NCBI GenBank assembly: GCA_031362405.1 | Contig: JANLSO010000104.1 | Location: 1 to 35,623 of the forward strand | DNA from: JANLSO01 sp031362405 | GTDB lineage: Bacteria > Actinomycetota > Thermoleophilia > Miltoncostaeales > Miltoncostaeaceae | Reading direction: 5' to 3' | DNA: 35,623 nt | Shown: piece by piece, positions 23,113 through 31,111 of the stretch | Numbering within the stretch: the first letter of the stretch is position 1 | Layout of the letters: each line of letters opens with the position of its first letter | The notes under the pieces: model-generated | Seen by the model: the letters and a program-made list of their open reading frames with translations, nothing else | Databases searched by the model: none | Told to the model about the DNA's origin: nothing | Made by a program: the position numbers and the translations under genes

Positions 23113-24272
23113 TCCGCCCGTCCCGGCGGATGGCGCACATCGCGCCGTTCGAGGTGATGGAGGTATTGGCACGGGCGCAGGCGATGCAGGCGGCCGGCCG
23201 CGACGTGATCCATCTGGAGGTGGGGGAGCCCGATTTCCCGACCCCGTATCCGATCGTGAAGGCCGCCCGCGCGGCCCTTGTCGATCACCCGATGGGCTAC
23301 ACGTCAGCCCGTGGGCTCGAACCGTTACGCGAGGCGATTAGCACCCACTACCGCGACCGGTTCGGCGTCGAGGTCGCTCCGGAGCGGATCGTCGTCACCG
23401 CGGGCTCCAGCGCGGCGCTGCTGATGGCGCTTGGGGCCGTGATTGATCCCGGTGACCGGGTGCTGATGGGTGACCCCGGCTATCCCTGCAACCGGCACTT
23501 CGTCCGCGTGCTCGACGCCGAGCCGGTGCTCATCCCGACCGGCCCCGAGACGGCGTATCAGGTGACCGTAGGCATCCTGGCCGAGGCCTGGGAGCTCGGC
23601 GCGCGGGCCGTGATCGCCGCGTCTCCGTCGAACCCGACCGGCACACGGATCGGCCTGAAGGAGTGGTCGTCGATCGCCGCGCTGTGCCGCGCCCGCGGCG
23701 CCGCGTTGATCGCCGACGAGATCTACCAGGGGCTCACCTACGACCGCGAACCCGAGACGGTGCTGTCGGTCGCTGATGACGTGTTCGTGGTTAACAGCTT
23801 TTCCAAGTACTTCCAGATGACCGGTTGGCGGCTCGGATGGTTGGTGGTACCCGACGGCTGGACACGTGAGATCGAGCGCCTGGCCCAGAACCTGTTCATC
23901 TGCCCTCCGACGCCCGCTCAGTACGCGGCGCTCGCGGCCTTCCGGCCCGAGACCATCGAGATTCTGGAGGAGCGTCGCCACGCACTCGCCGCCCGACGGG
24001 ACATGCTGGTCGACGCGCTGCCGGGCGTCGGTTTCGCGGTGCGGGCCCGCCCCGACGGGGCCTTCTATGTCTACTGCGACGTATCCGGCGTGTGCGACGA
24101 CAGCTTCGAGCTCTGCGGACGAATCATCGAGGCCACCGGGGTGGCGATCACCCCAGGGCGCGATTTCGGCGTCGCCGCACCGGCCGGTCACGTGCGCATC
24201 GCCTACACGCAGCCCGTCGACCGGCTCGAGGAGGCGGTCGACCGCATCGGCGGCCTTCTGCGCGCGTCATGA
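23109..24272 (+). CDS. PLP-dependent aminotransferase, class I/II
   Basis: 387 residues, fold type I. Motifs: HLEVGEPDFPTP (35-46), GYTSARGLEPLREAI, TAGSSAALLMAL, DPGYPCNRHF, SPSNPTGT (172-179), ADEIYQGLTY, the Schiff-base lysine in NSFSKYFQMTGWRLGW (Lys233), and the substrate-carboxylate arginine region HVRIAYTQP. The layout matches the aspartate/aromatic aminotransferase group (AspC/PatA-like); the exact amino donor cannot be assigned. The GTG start overlaps the SDR stop, and the 3' end overlaps the deacetylase gene by four bases. It is the third gene of the FKBP-SDR-aminotransferase-deacetylase unit. Confidence 0.92.
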   Translation: MIRPSRRMAHIAPFEVMEVLARAQAMQAAGRDVIHLEVGEPDFPTPYPIVKAARAALVDHPMGYTSARGLEPLREAISTHYRDRFGVEVAPERIVVTAGSSAALLMALGAVIDPGDRVLMGDPGYPCNRHFVRVLDAEPVLIPTGPETAYQVTVGILAEAWELGARAVIAASPSNPTGTRIGLKEWSSIAALCRARGAALIADEIYQGLTYDREPETVLSVADDVFVVNSFSKYFQMTGWRLGWLVVPDGWTREIERLAQNLFICPPTPAQYAALAAFRPETIEILEERRHALAARRDMLVDALPGVGFAVRARPDGAFYVYCDVSGVCDDSFELCGRIIEATGVAITPGRDFGVAAPAGHVRIAYTQPVDRLEEAVDRIGGLLRAS

Positions 24273-25192
24273 AGGTCTTCCACCACGACCGGTTCGATTA
24301 TCCGCTGCCCGATGGCCACCGCTTTCCGCTCGAGCGCTACCGGATGCTCCGGGAGACCCTGGAGGAGACACCTGGCATCGACCTCGCCGAGTCGCGGGCC
24401 GCGACCGACGCCGAGCTCGCACTCGCCCACTCGCCGCAGTACCTCGATCGCGCCATGAACGGCGGCCTCAGCGCTCGTGAGCAGGCCGCTCTCGGCCTGC
24501 CGTGGTCGCCTCAGCTCGTCGCCCGCGCGCGGCACTCGGTGGGCGGGACGCTCCAGGCATCCGACGCCGCGCTCGTGGAGGGCCTTGCGGTCAACCTTGG
24601 CGGCGGCACGCACCACGCGTTCGCCGACGGCGGACGGGGATTCTGCATGTTCAACGACGTCGTCTGCGCGGTGCGGCGGCTGCGGCGCTCGGGAGCGATC
24701 CGTCGCGCGTTGGTGGTCGATCTCGACGTCCACCAGGGCGACGGTACGCACGCCGCGTTCGCCACCGACCCCGAGTCCACGACGATGGCCGTAAACGGGG
24801 GAGCCAACTACCCGTTTCGCCGAGTCCCGGGCGACTGTGAAGTCGACCTGCCCGATGGGTGCGGTGACGACATCTACCTGGGGCACGTCGAGCGTCTGCT
24901 CGGCGAGGCTCTGGAGCGGGGCCGTCCCGACATCTGCTTCTACCTGGCCGGTGCCGATCCGTACGACGACGACCGGCTCGGCCGCCTGTCGGTGTCGATG
25001 CACGGGCTGGGCCTGCGCGACCGCCTTGTGTTGGATGTGCTCGCCGACCTTTCGGTGCCGGTCGTCGTCACGCTCGCTGGAGGCTACGCGCGGCAGATCG
25101 CCAACACGGTTGCGATCAATCACGAAACCGTTGGTCACGCGCTTTCGCTGTGGTCGGCGGCACGGGAGAGAAATCTCGCACCTGGCGTGTGA
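24269..25192 (+). CDS. Histone deacetylase-family amidohydrolase
   Basis: 307 residues. Zinc-dependent deacetylase fold (HDAC/AcuC/acetylpolyamine amidohydrolase superfamily). Motifs: HSPQYLDRAM, NLGGGTHHAF with the catalytic His pair (115-116), GFCMFNDVV, the metal site VVDLDVHQGDGT (Asp153 and His155), LAGADPYDDDRLGRLSVS with metal ligand Asp230, and TLAGGYA near the end. It is like the shorter bacterial class that deacetylates small molecules or proteins. The start overlaps the aminotransferase stop (ATGA). With an aminotransferase and an oxidoreductase upstream, release of an amine from an N-acetylated compound is plausible, but this is inference; protein deacetylation is the alternative. 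Confidence 0.92.
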   Translation: MKVFHHDRFDYPLPDGHRFPLERYRMLRETLEETPGIDLAESRAATDAELALAHSPQYLDRAMNGGLSAREQAALGLPWSPQLVARARHSVGGTLQASDAALVEGLAVNLGGGTHHAFADGGRGFCMFNDVVCAVRRLRRSGAIRRALVVDLDVHQGDGTHAAFATDPESTTMAVNGGANYPFRRVPGDCEVDLPDGCGDDIYLGHVERLLGEALERGRPDICFYLAGADPYDDDRLGRLSVSMHGLGLRDRLVLDVLADLSVPVVVTLAGGYARQIANTVAINHETVGHALSLWSAARERNLAPGV

Positions 25193-25217
25193 CTCACGTC
25201 AAAAGCAGCGTTGGGGG

Positions 25218-25247
25218 CTGACACGTGCCAGGGCGTCCGCCTAGCAT
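25218..25247 (+). promoter_or_regulatory. Promoter with CTGACA and TAGCAT boxes
   Basis: CTGACA (25218-25223; five of six matches to TTGACA), 18 bases, then TAGCAT (25242-25247; four of six to TATAAT). It is the best sigma-70-like promoter in the window and would drive the gene starting at 25298, which has AAGGAAGAG as ribosome site. Confidence 0.5.
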
Positions 25248-25297
25248 CCGGCCGCGCCACGGGCGCTGTGTCCGTGCCCTTCAAGGAAGAGAGCTCC

Positions 25298-25729
25298 GTG
25301 AACGAAGACCGCGAAAACCGCAGGAAATGGATTCTGACCGGACTGGCCGTCCTGGCCGCTATCGTCACCCTGACCCTCGGCACCCGTGACAGCGACGACG
25401 CGAAGACCGCTGCCGCCGGCGCGACGACGACCGCGACGGCCGAGACCCCCTCGCCCACCGAAACCACACCCGTCGATGATGGCACCGCCAGTGGTGACGG
25501 TGGTGCGACGACCGACGACGTCGCGGCGGGCGATGTGCCGCTTCCGGCGGAGATCGCGGACGACCCGATCGTCAAGCGCCTTGTGAAGGGTCGCACGCTG
25601 CCCTTCACCGCCGGGCCATGGCAGAAGCAACAGTGGCGCGACGCCGTCTTCTCGCGTCTCAGCGCCGGGGCGCAGGCCCGCTTTGACAAGGTTCCGTATC
25701 AGGACGGTTTTGGAATCGTGATCCAGTAG
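25298..25729 (+). CDS. Membrane-anchored protein of unknown function
   Basis: 143 residues from GTG. The N-terminus MNEDRENRRK is cytoplasmic and charged; residues 11-28 form one membrane helix (WILTGLAVLAAIVTLTLG). Residues 30-85 are a low-complexity linker of Thr, Ala, Asp and Gly. The last 55 residues (VPLPAEIADDPIVKRLVKGR, then TLPFTAGPWQKQQWRDAVFS, then LSAGAQARFDKVPYQDGFG) form a small outside domain. I do not recognise it. Strong ribosome site AAGGAAGAG. It follows the deacetylase gene but has its own promoter, so it is likely a separate unit. Confidence 0.65.
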   Translation: MNEDRENRRKWILTGLAVLAAIVTLTLGTRDSDDAKTAAAGATTTATAETPSPTETTPVDDGTASGDGGATTDDVAAGDVPLPAEIADDPIVKRLVKGRTLPFTAGPWQKQQWRDAVFSRLSAGAQARFDKVPYQDGFGIVIQ

Positions 25730-25816
25730 GTCGAGTGATCCGCCGAGCGGCTCGGGAGGTCCGCCCGGCGGATGCGGTTTCGGCGTGGCGTCCGACCGCG
25801 CCCGCATCATGGCCGC

Positions 25817-26368
25817 ATGCGGCGGATCCTTCGATCGGCAGGCCTCGAGGTGTTTGGCGGCGCGCTCCTGGCTGCTGCCGTTGCCCTCGCCCTCTACGTA
25901 TGGCTCGGGACAGGGGCGGCCGCGATCGGTGCCGCTGTTGTCGTGGCCCTGCTCGGAGCCGGATGGATCGATCGCGCGGCGGTCGCCTGGGTACGCCGCC
26001 GCGGTCTGGCGGCGATGGATCGCATGAGCGGGGTCGAGTTCGAACGCCACCTCGGCGTGCTGTTCGCCGATCTCGGCTACCGCGTGCGCTCGACGCCTGT
26101 GACCGGAGACTTCGGCGCCGACCTCCTGCTTACCCGAGGTGGCGCGCACACCTGCGTTCAGGCCAAGCGGGTCTCACGACCCGTCGGGATCACCGCGGTC
26201 CAAGAGGCCATCGGGTCCCGCCTGCACTACGGCGCCGACGCCGCGATGGTCGTCGCGACCTCGACCTTCACCCCCGCCGCGAAGGCCCTCGCCGAAAGTG
26301 GCGACGTCGACCTCTGGGACCGCGACCGCATCGTCGACGAGCTTCTTGTCGTGCGTCGCCGCTCATGA
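25817..26368 (+). CDS. Membrane-associated Mrr-type restriction endonuclease-like protein
   Basis: 183 residues from ATG 25817. Two hydrophobic helices at the N-terminus (GLEVFGGALLAAAVALALYV and AAIGAAVVVALLGAGW) are followed by a PD-(D/E)xK nuclease domain of the Mrr_cat/DUF2034 type: MSGVEFERHLGVLFADLGYR (Glu74), TGDFGADLLLTRGG (Asp102), and CVQAKRVSRPVGITAVQEAI with the QxK signature (Gln115, Lys117). All catalytic positions are present. Mrr relatives cut modified DNA; membrane-bound versions are common but poorly understood. There is no methylase or helicase partner nearby. It sits just left of the MmpA/MmpB insertion. A defence role is inference. Confidence 0.8.
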   Translation: MRRILRSAGLEVFGGALLAAAVALALYVWLGTGAAAIGAAVVVALLGAGWIDRAAVAWVRRRGLAAMDRMSGVEFERHLGVLFADLGYRVRSTPVTGDFGADLLLTRGGAHTCVQAKRVSRPVGITAVQEAIGSRLHYGADAAMVVATSTFTPAAKALAESGDVDLWDRDRIVDELLVVRRRS

Positions 26369-26400
26369 TCGACAAAGAAAATCAGATGAATCGGGCAAAT

Positions 26401-26437
26401 AGGCTATGAACTATCAGTGACGGTCTTTCGATAGCCT
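26401..26437 (+). promoter_or_regulatory. Inverted repeat upstream of mmpA, possible operator
   Basis: AGGCTAT (26401-26407) and ATAGCCT (26431-26437) are exact complements 23 bases apart. The right half contains TAGCCT, a plausible -10 box 19 bases before ATG 26457. Autoregulation by the HTH protein would fit such a site. The surrounding 80 bases are noticeably richer in A and T than the window average. Confidence 0.4.
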
Positions 26438-26456
26438 TTGGCCTCTGAAAGCGGAG

Positions 26457-26897
26457 ATGGAAGCTCTTCTCCGATCGGCGCTCGATCGTGATCTCGCCGC
26501 CAGAAGTAAGGTCACAGGTCCTCGGCCCCCTCAGGGCTGGGTCAATGCCATCCGACGCGCGATCGGTGTGACCGAGCGTCAGCTTGCCGAGCGCCTTGAT
26601 GTCGCCCAATCGTCGGTCCACAGCCTGGAGCGTTCAGAGGCAAACGGAACGATCCGTCTCTCAACGCTCCGGCGCGCCGCCGAAGCACTCGATTGCGAGG
26701 TTGCATACGTTCTCATCCCGCGTGTTTCACTCGAGCAGACCGTCGAGAACCGTGCGCGTGAGATCGCCGGCGAAGAGATCCAGCGCACTCTGCAGACGAT
26801 GTCTCTGAAAGGGCAGGACGTCGTGTTCCCGGATTGTGTTCTCGACGATCGGGTTCGCGAACTGATTGCGGCCGGGGGCCTATGGCGCCGCGACTAG
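26457..26897 (+). CDS. mmpA: Mobile mystery protein A (HTH, antitoxin-like)
   Basis: 146 residues. An Xre-type helix-turn-helix covers about 28-80: GWVNAIRRAIGVTERQLAER, LDVAQSSVHSLERSEANGTI and RLSTLRRAAEALDCEVAYVL. The layout and the Fic-motif partner downstream match the TIGRFAM pair mobile mystery protein A/B, found on mobile elements and thought to behave as an addiction module. The C-terminal part (SLEQTVENRAREIAGEEIQR) is helical. The mmpB frame begins inside its last codons, so translation is coupled. Upstream sequence is AT-richer than its surroundings, consistent with transfer. Confidence 0.85.
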   Translation: MEALLRSALDRDLAARSKVTGPRPPQGWVNAIRRAIGVTERQLAERLDVAQSSVHSLERSEANGTIRLSTLRRAAEALDCEVAYVLIPRVSLEQTVENRAREIAGEEIQRTLQTMSLKGQDVVFPDCVLDDRVRELIAAGGLWRRD

Positions 26898-27579
26898 GCG
26901 ATTCTCACGATGACGGACAAACACCCCTCGATCTCGATCTCGATGAGGCCAAGGGCCCGCTCGTGCCGCTCGCCACCCAGGGGCGCTGAACCTGCTCGAA
27001 GCGGCAAACGTGCTCTCGGGCATCCGATGGGCTTCGGGTCGACGATTGGCTTCGGCCGACGTCATCGACGAAGACTTTCTGCAGGACCTCCACCGACGAA
27101 TGTTTGGGCAGGTCTGGGGGTGGGCGGGTACGTATCGGCGCTCCGACAAGAATCTCGGGGCTCCGTGGATCGAGATTGCCGTGCAGATGAGACAACTCGT
27201 CGGTGACGCGGGGGCGTGGCTCGCATCGGAGATGGACGCGGATGAGGCGTCGGTGAGGCTCGGTCACCGGCTGGTGAGCGTGCACCCGTTTGCGAACGGG
27301 AACGGACGACATTCGCGTTTGGCGTCCGACTGCCTGGCGCGCGCGCTCGGGAGGGAGACCCTCACATGGCGCGGTGGGGGCAGCGGGAGTCCCGGCCAGA
27401 TTCGTGCGAAATACCTTACGGCGCTGAGGGCAGCCGATAGCGGCGATATCCAGCCTCTCATCGCGTTCGCGCGCTCCTCGGCGGTGGGCGCGCGCGCCGA
27501 CCCGCGGGCAGCGTTAGCCCGTGAACGTGATCTTGCGGGCGGTGATCACGGGTTCGCTGCCGCCCACCACACCGGTTGA
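26882..27579 (+). pseudogene. mmpB: Mobile mystery protein B (Fic domain), frameshifted
   Basis: The first frame, from ATG 26882, reads DDGQTPLDLDLDEAKGPLVP and LATQG, the MmpB N-terminus, then stops (GGGGCGCTGA near 26985). One base out, the protein continues as LNLLEAANVLSGIRW, FLQDLHRRMFGQVWGWAGTY, and the complete Fic motif HPFANGNGRHSR (27283-27318), ending LIAFARS. One missing G in the GGGG run would restore the frame. Fic enzymes transfer AMP or related groups to targets. The last 30 residues run on past the family end into the neighbouring reverse gene, so the original stop appears lost. Either the toxin half is inactive or the break is a sequence error; an ATG at 27010 could still yield the Fic core. 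Confidence 0.8.
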
Positions 27580-28617
27580 CGCCACGGCGGCGGAGATGCG
27601 CGAGACGTATTTCAATGCCCGTGCGAAACGGGCTTTGAGGCGAATCGTCACCGAGCGGTTTCCTGCTTTTACCGCGAAGGGACCGGCCTGCCCGATAACG
27701 GTTTCGGTTCTGCCGATCTTCAGACGTTGGCCTCGGCCTGCGAGACGACGAGCAAGAACACCTCGCGGGCATCTGCCGAGAATGTCGTCGTGATCTTCAC
27801 GCCGCGGGTGCGAAGCGCTGCGAGCTTCACGGTTCTCGGTGACGCCAGGCCGACGCTGAGGGCGCCCGGGGTACCCTGCGTGCCCGGGGTTCCCGGCCCG
27901 GGCGGGGCAACGGCGGTGACATTGGCGGGGCCCCAATCGGGCGCGCCGGCTCCGGGGATGATGCGGGTCGGCGTGACGCCGGCGCATCCGCTGGTGAGCG
28001 CGCCGCCGACGCCCTTCCAGATGCCATCGCCCTGGGCCCACACCAACGATGCGCCGTCCGGCGACCAGCTCGGGCTGGACGGGACAACGCCGGCGGCCGG
28101 GTTGATCTGGCACGGGAAGGTCGGGTTGGCCGGGAAGGCGGTGTTCCCGGAAAACAGGAGAATACGATTGGTGTCGGCGACCGAGGCGAACCGGTCACCC
28201 GCCGGCGAGGCCCCGGCATCGCCGTGGGTCGTGAAGTCGGGGCTGGCGGGCACCGAGAACCAGTCCTGAACCGCTTCGGGCGCTGTCCCGATCGTGTAGG
28301 TCCACACGCGTGCCGAGTCGAGCAGAATGCGACTGCTGTCGAGCCACGACGGGAACCGGAACCCATCGACGGCCAGCGCGCGTTCGGTGCTGCCGATCGG
28401 CAGCACAACGGTGGCGATGCAGGAGATACTCGAAGGGCCGGAGGCGCACACCGGGCGGATCTCCTCGTAGGCAAGCGTCGCGGGGTTGCCGCCCCCGAAT
28501 GTCGCGATCGTCCGCACGACTGGCGCTCGCCTGGCTGGTGGCGATCGCCAGCGCGGCAAGGCTCAGGCCGAGAGTGGCTTTCGACGGGCGCCTGCGGCGG
28601 CGTGTGCGTGTGCTCAT
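27514..28617 (-). pseudogene. Secreted PD40/TolB-like propeller protein gene with two frame changes
   Basis: From ATG 28617 the frame gives a signal peptide (MSTRTRRRRRPSKATLGLSL followed by AALAIATSQASA). Near 28525 the protein continues in another frame: VVRTIATFGGGNPATLAYEE, FRFPSWLDSSRILLDS, and PD40 repeats such as SSPSWSPDGASLVWAQGDGI and APDWGPANVTAV. A Gly/Pro collagen-like spacer (PPGPGTPGTQGTPG) follows, then a beta domain VKITTTFSADAREVFLLVVS. Near 27725 the frame returns to the first: GQRLKIGRTETVIGQAG, VTIRLKARFARALKYV and ITARKITFTG. The two changes are opposite in sign, so both are needed to break and restore the frame. If they are sequencing errors the protein is about 367 residues. 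Its 3' end overlaps the run-on end of mmpB by 66 bases. Confidence 0.75.
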
Positions 28618-28693
28618 GTGGCTCTCTCGTCGCAGGGCGTTGCGCCGTCGAATCGCTCGACTCGGAAAGTTACCGTTGCGGAACGGACTGCTG

Positions 28694-29203
28694 CTACTGG
28701 CCGAGCGGCGGGGCCCCGGCGAGAGCGTAGGCAAGGAGCCCGCGGCACGCGCGTTCCACCATGTCGAATGCGTCGGCGAACCCGTCGGCGCCGCCAAAGT
28801 ACGGGTCGGGAACCTGGAGATCACCCGCAGCCACGGCCTCGGGATCGAACTCCCGAAGAAGACGCACCTTTAACCGGTCGTCATCATCGACAGCCAGTGA
28901 TTCCAGATCACGACGGTTCTGGGTGTCCATTGCCAGCACCAGATCGAAACGGTCGAGATCGGAGGTGGCGAACTGGCGGGCCTGATGCGGCATCGCGATG
29001 CCGCGCCGTCGGGCTTCGGTAACGGCCCGGGGGTCGGCTCCGTCACCGATATGCCAGGCGCCCGTGCCGGCACTGTCGATCGTGATCATGTCGGTCAGGC
29101 TGGCTTCGGCGGCGACGTGCCGCATGACGGCGGCGGCGGTGGGGGAGCGGCAGATGTTCCCCAGGCACACGAAGCTGAGGCGAATCGGTTCGACGTGCGG
29201 CAT
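28694..29203 (-). CDS. Low-molecular-weight protein-tyrosine phosphatase
   Basis: 169 residues. The P-loop FVCLGNICRSP (Cys13, Arg19) and the general-acid loop VPDPYFGG (Asp133) are intact, and the body is typical (IDSAGTGAWHIGDGADPRAV, ARQFATSDLDRFDLVLAMD). Actinobacterial relatives act on tyrosine-phosphorylated proteins in polysaccharide synthesis or as secreted effectors; no partner tyrosine kinase is in the window. Two ATGs are possible. I chose 29203 because TAACGT at 29211-29216 is seven bases from it, as in other leaderless genes here, and only one base from ATG 29209. Confidence 0.93.
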   Translation of the reverse strand: MPHVEPIRLSFVCLGNICRSPTAAAVMRHVAAEASLTDMITIDSAGTGAWHIGDGADPRAVTEARRRGIAMPHQARQFATSDLDRFDLVLAMDTQNRRDLESLAVDDDDRLKVRLLREFDPEAVAAGDLQVPDPYFGGADGFADAFDMVERACRGLLAYALAGAPPLGQ

Positions 29204-29210
29204 CGTCATG

Positions 29211-29216
29211 ACGTTA
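29211..29216 (-). promoter_or_regulatory. -10-like box, leaderless start of the tyrosine phosphatase
   Basis: Minus strand reads TAACGT followed by seven bases and ATG 29203. An ATG at 29209 would be too close to be inside the message. Confidence 0.45.
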
Positions 29217-29326
29217 GCGATCCGAGCCCGCGCTCACGCAACCGCAAACGGCAGGATCGGGGTCGCCTGCACCGAAGCGACTCGGCAGCGCTCAGCCACG
29301 CGGCGAGACACGACGAAGGGCTTCGA

Positions 29327-31111
29327 GTGACGAGACGACCACGGCCGGTCCACGCGCGATCCGCGACGATACTCGCCGGGCTCGTGGTGGTCGGTGCCGC
29401 CGCCGCCGCATCGGCCGATGCCCAGCTGCGCTTCGTCGTTGAGGGTCGCGGCTTCGGTCACGGTGTGGGCTTGTCGCAGTACGGAGCACGCGGGGCGGCA
29501 CTCAAGGGGTGGGACCATCCCCGAATCCTCGGCTGGTACTACCGGGGGTCGCAGCTCCAGACGATGCCGGCGACGCCGGTGCGCGTGCTGGTCACCGACG
29601 CCCAAAGCCAGCTGCGGTTCGTGCTCGCGGGGGGTGGCGCGGCGATCGATCCATCCGGCGTTCGCGTCGAGCTCGTCGCGGGAACGACCTACCGCGCGCA
29701 GCCCACCGCTTCGGGCATGAACCTTCTTGCCCCCAACGACACCGTCGTCGCGACGGGGCCCGTGGTTCTGCGCATCGTGCCGACCACCTCACCAGGCCTC
29801 ACCCTCGACGGGCGTCGCTTCCGAGGCGAGATCGAGGTGCGCAACGACCGCGGTGCCCTCGATGCGATCAACGTGCTCGATCTCGAGGACTACCTGCCCG
29901 GGGTGCTGCCCGGTGAGATGCCCTCCAGCTGGGGCAACGACACGCCCGCGGCCCTGCGGGCACAGGCCGTCGCGGCCCGGTCGTATGCCCTCGCTCAGCG
30001 ACGCACCGGTTCGTCGTTCGACCTCTATGCCGATACCCGCAGCCAGGTCTACGGCGGGCTCGACAGCGAAGACTCACGGGCGACGGCGGCCGTGCGGGCG
30101 ACCGCCGGCCAGGTGCTGATGTGCAACGGCCAACTCCTCACCACCTACTTCTTCTCCACATCGGGTGGTCAAACCGAGAACGTCGAGAACGTCTTCGGCG
30201 GATCGCCGCAGTCGTGCCTGGTGGGAGTTCCCGACCCCTTCGACGACGTATCACCCCTGCATGTCTGGCCCGACCCCGCGACCTACACTCCTGAGGATCT
30301 CGGGCGGCGGCTGGGTCTCGGGGGTGCCGTCGCGAAGGCCGAAGTCGCCCGACAGGGAGTCTCGCCGCGTGTCATCACGCTGCGTGTCACCACCGTCGAC
30401 GGAGTGCCGCACGACCTCCCCGGGGCCTCGGTGCGCCGGGCCTTGGGCCTACGCGACACGTGGTTCGTCGTGCGTGGCGAGGGGCCGGCGCCCGTCCCCA
30501 CGGCACCGACGCCGACGGTCGGCGCCGGACAGCCGAAGCCGGCGCCGAAGAATCTCATGGTGGTCGCGTCGCGCCAGCTGAAGAAGACCCGCGCGATCGT
30601 CATCGCCCGACGGCTTTCCCGGGCCCGCCCGGAGGTGAGTGTCCTGCGCCGCGCCGATGCGTATCTGGTTGTCAGCAATCGCTTTGCGCTAATGAAGGCT
30701 GCGGCCAAGGAACGCATCGCGCTCAAACGCTTCGGCTACCGCGCGGTCGTGACCCGGGTTCGTCGTAGCGACCGGCCTGTGCGTACGCCGGTCGTGCTGA
30801 CACCCCGCCCGGCGCCGACCCCCGCACCCACCGCGCCGGCGCCGGTCCCGGCGCCCGCTCCACAGGCGGCCGCGACGTTCACGGTGATCGCGGGCGAGCA
30901 CGAGCGTCTCACCGATGCCCAGGCGGCGGCAGTGCGATTGACGCGCAAAGGCCATCGGGCGACCGTCATCACCCATTCGGTCGCCGGCGGTGCGACCACG
31001 TACCGCGTCGTCACGCTGCGCGATGTCTCGCGGGCCCGCGCACGTGAAGAGCGTTCTGCCCTGGCCGCGCTCGGCATGCGGGCCCGCCTCGAACGCTCAG
31101 GCGCTACGTAG
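29327..31111 (+). CDS. Secreted SpoIID/LytB-domain protein with two C-terminal SPOR-like repeats
   Basis: 594 residues from GTG with AAGGG seven bases upstream. Signal peptide about 1-32. The motif GRGFGHGVGLSQYGARGAAL (40-59) and a SpoIID domain follow: NVLDLEDYLPGVLPGEMPSS, AALRAQAVAARSYALAQR, and TYFFSTSGGQTENVENVFGG. In spore formers SpoIID is a peptidoglycan glycan-strand cleaving enzyme; here no spore genes are seen, so a general wall-remodelling role is more likely. After a Pro-rich linker come two SPOR-like modules of about 70 residues (MVVASRQLKKTRAIVIARRL and TFTVIAGEHERLTDAQAAAV), separated by a second Pro/Ala linker; SPOR modules bind stripped glycans at division sites. The 3' end overlaps the cupin gene. 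Confidence 0.88.
   Translation: MTRRPRPVHARSATILAGLVVVGAAAAASADAQLRFVVEGRGFGHGVGLSQYGARGAALKGWDHPRILGWYYRGSQLQTMPATPVRVLVTDAQSQLRFVLAGGGAAIDPSGVRVELVAGTTYRAQPTASGMNLLAPNDTVVATGPVVLRIVPTTSPGLTLDGRRFRGEIEVRNDRGALDAINVLDLEDYLPGVLPGEMPSSWGNDTPAALRAQAVAARSYALAQRRTGSSFDLYADTRSQVYGGLDSEDSRATAAVRATAGQVLMCNGQLLTTYFFSTSGGQTENVENVFGGSPQSCLVGVPDPFDDVSPLHVWPDPATYTPEDLGRRLGLGGAVAKAEVARQGVSPRVITLRVTTVDGVPHDLPGASVRRALGLRDTWFVVRGEGPAPVPTAPTPTVGAGQPKPAPKNLMVVASRQLKKTRAIVIARRLSRARPEVSVLRRADAYLVVSNRFALMKAAAKERIALKRFGYRAVVTRVRRSDRPVRTPVVLTPRPAPTPAPTAPAPVPAPAPQAAATFTVIAGEHERLTDAQAAAVRLTRKGHRATVITHSVAGGATTYRVVTLRDVSRARAREERSALAALGMRARLERSGAT

Noticed and set aside
26970..27010. Programmed frameshift in mmpB
   Set aside because: No slippery heptamer and no clear downstream structure; decay or sequence error explains the break more simply.
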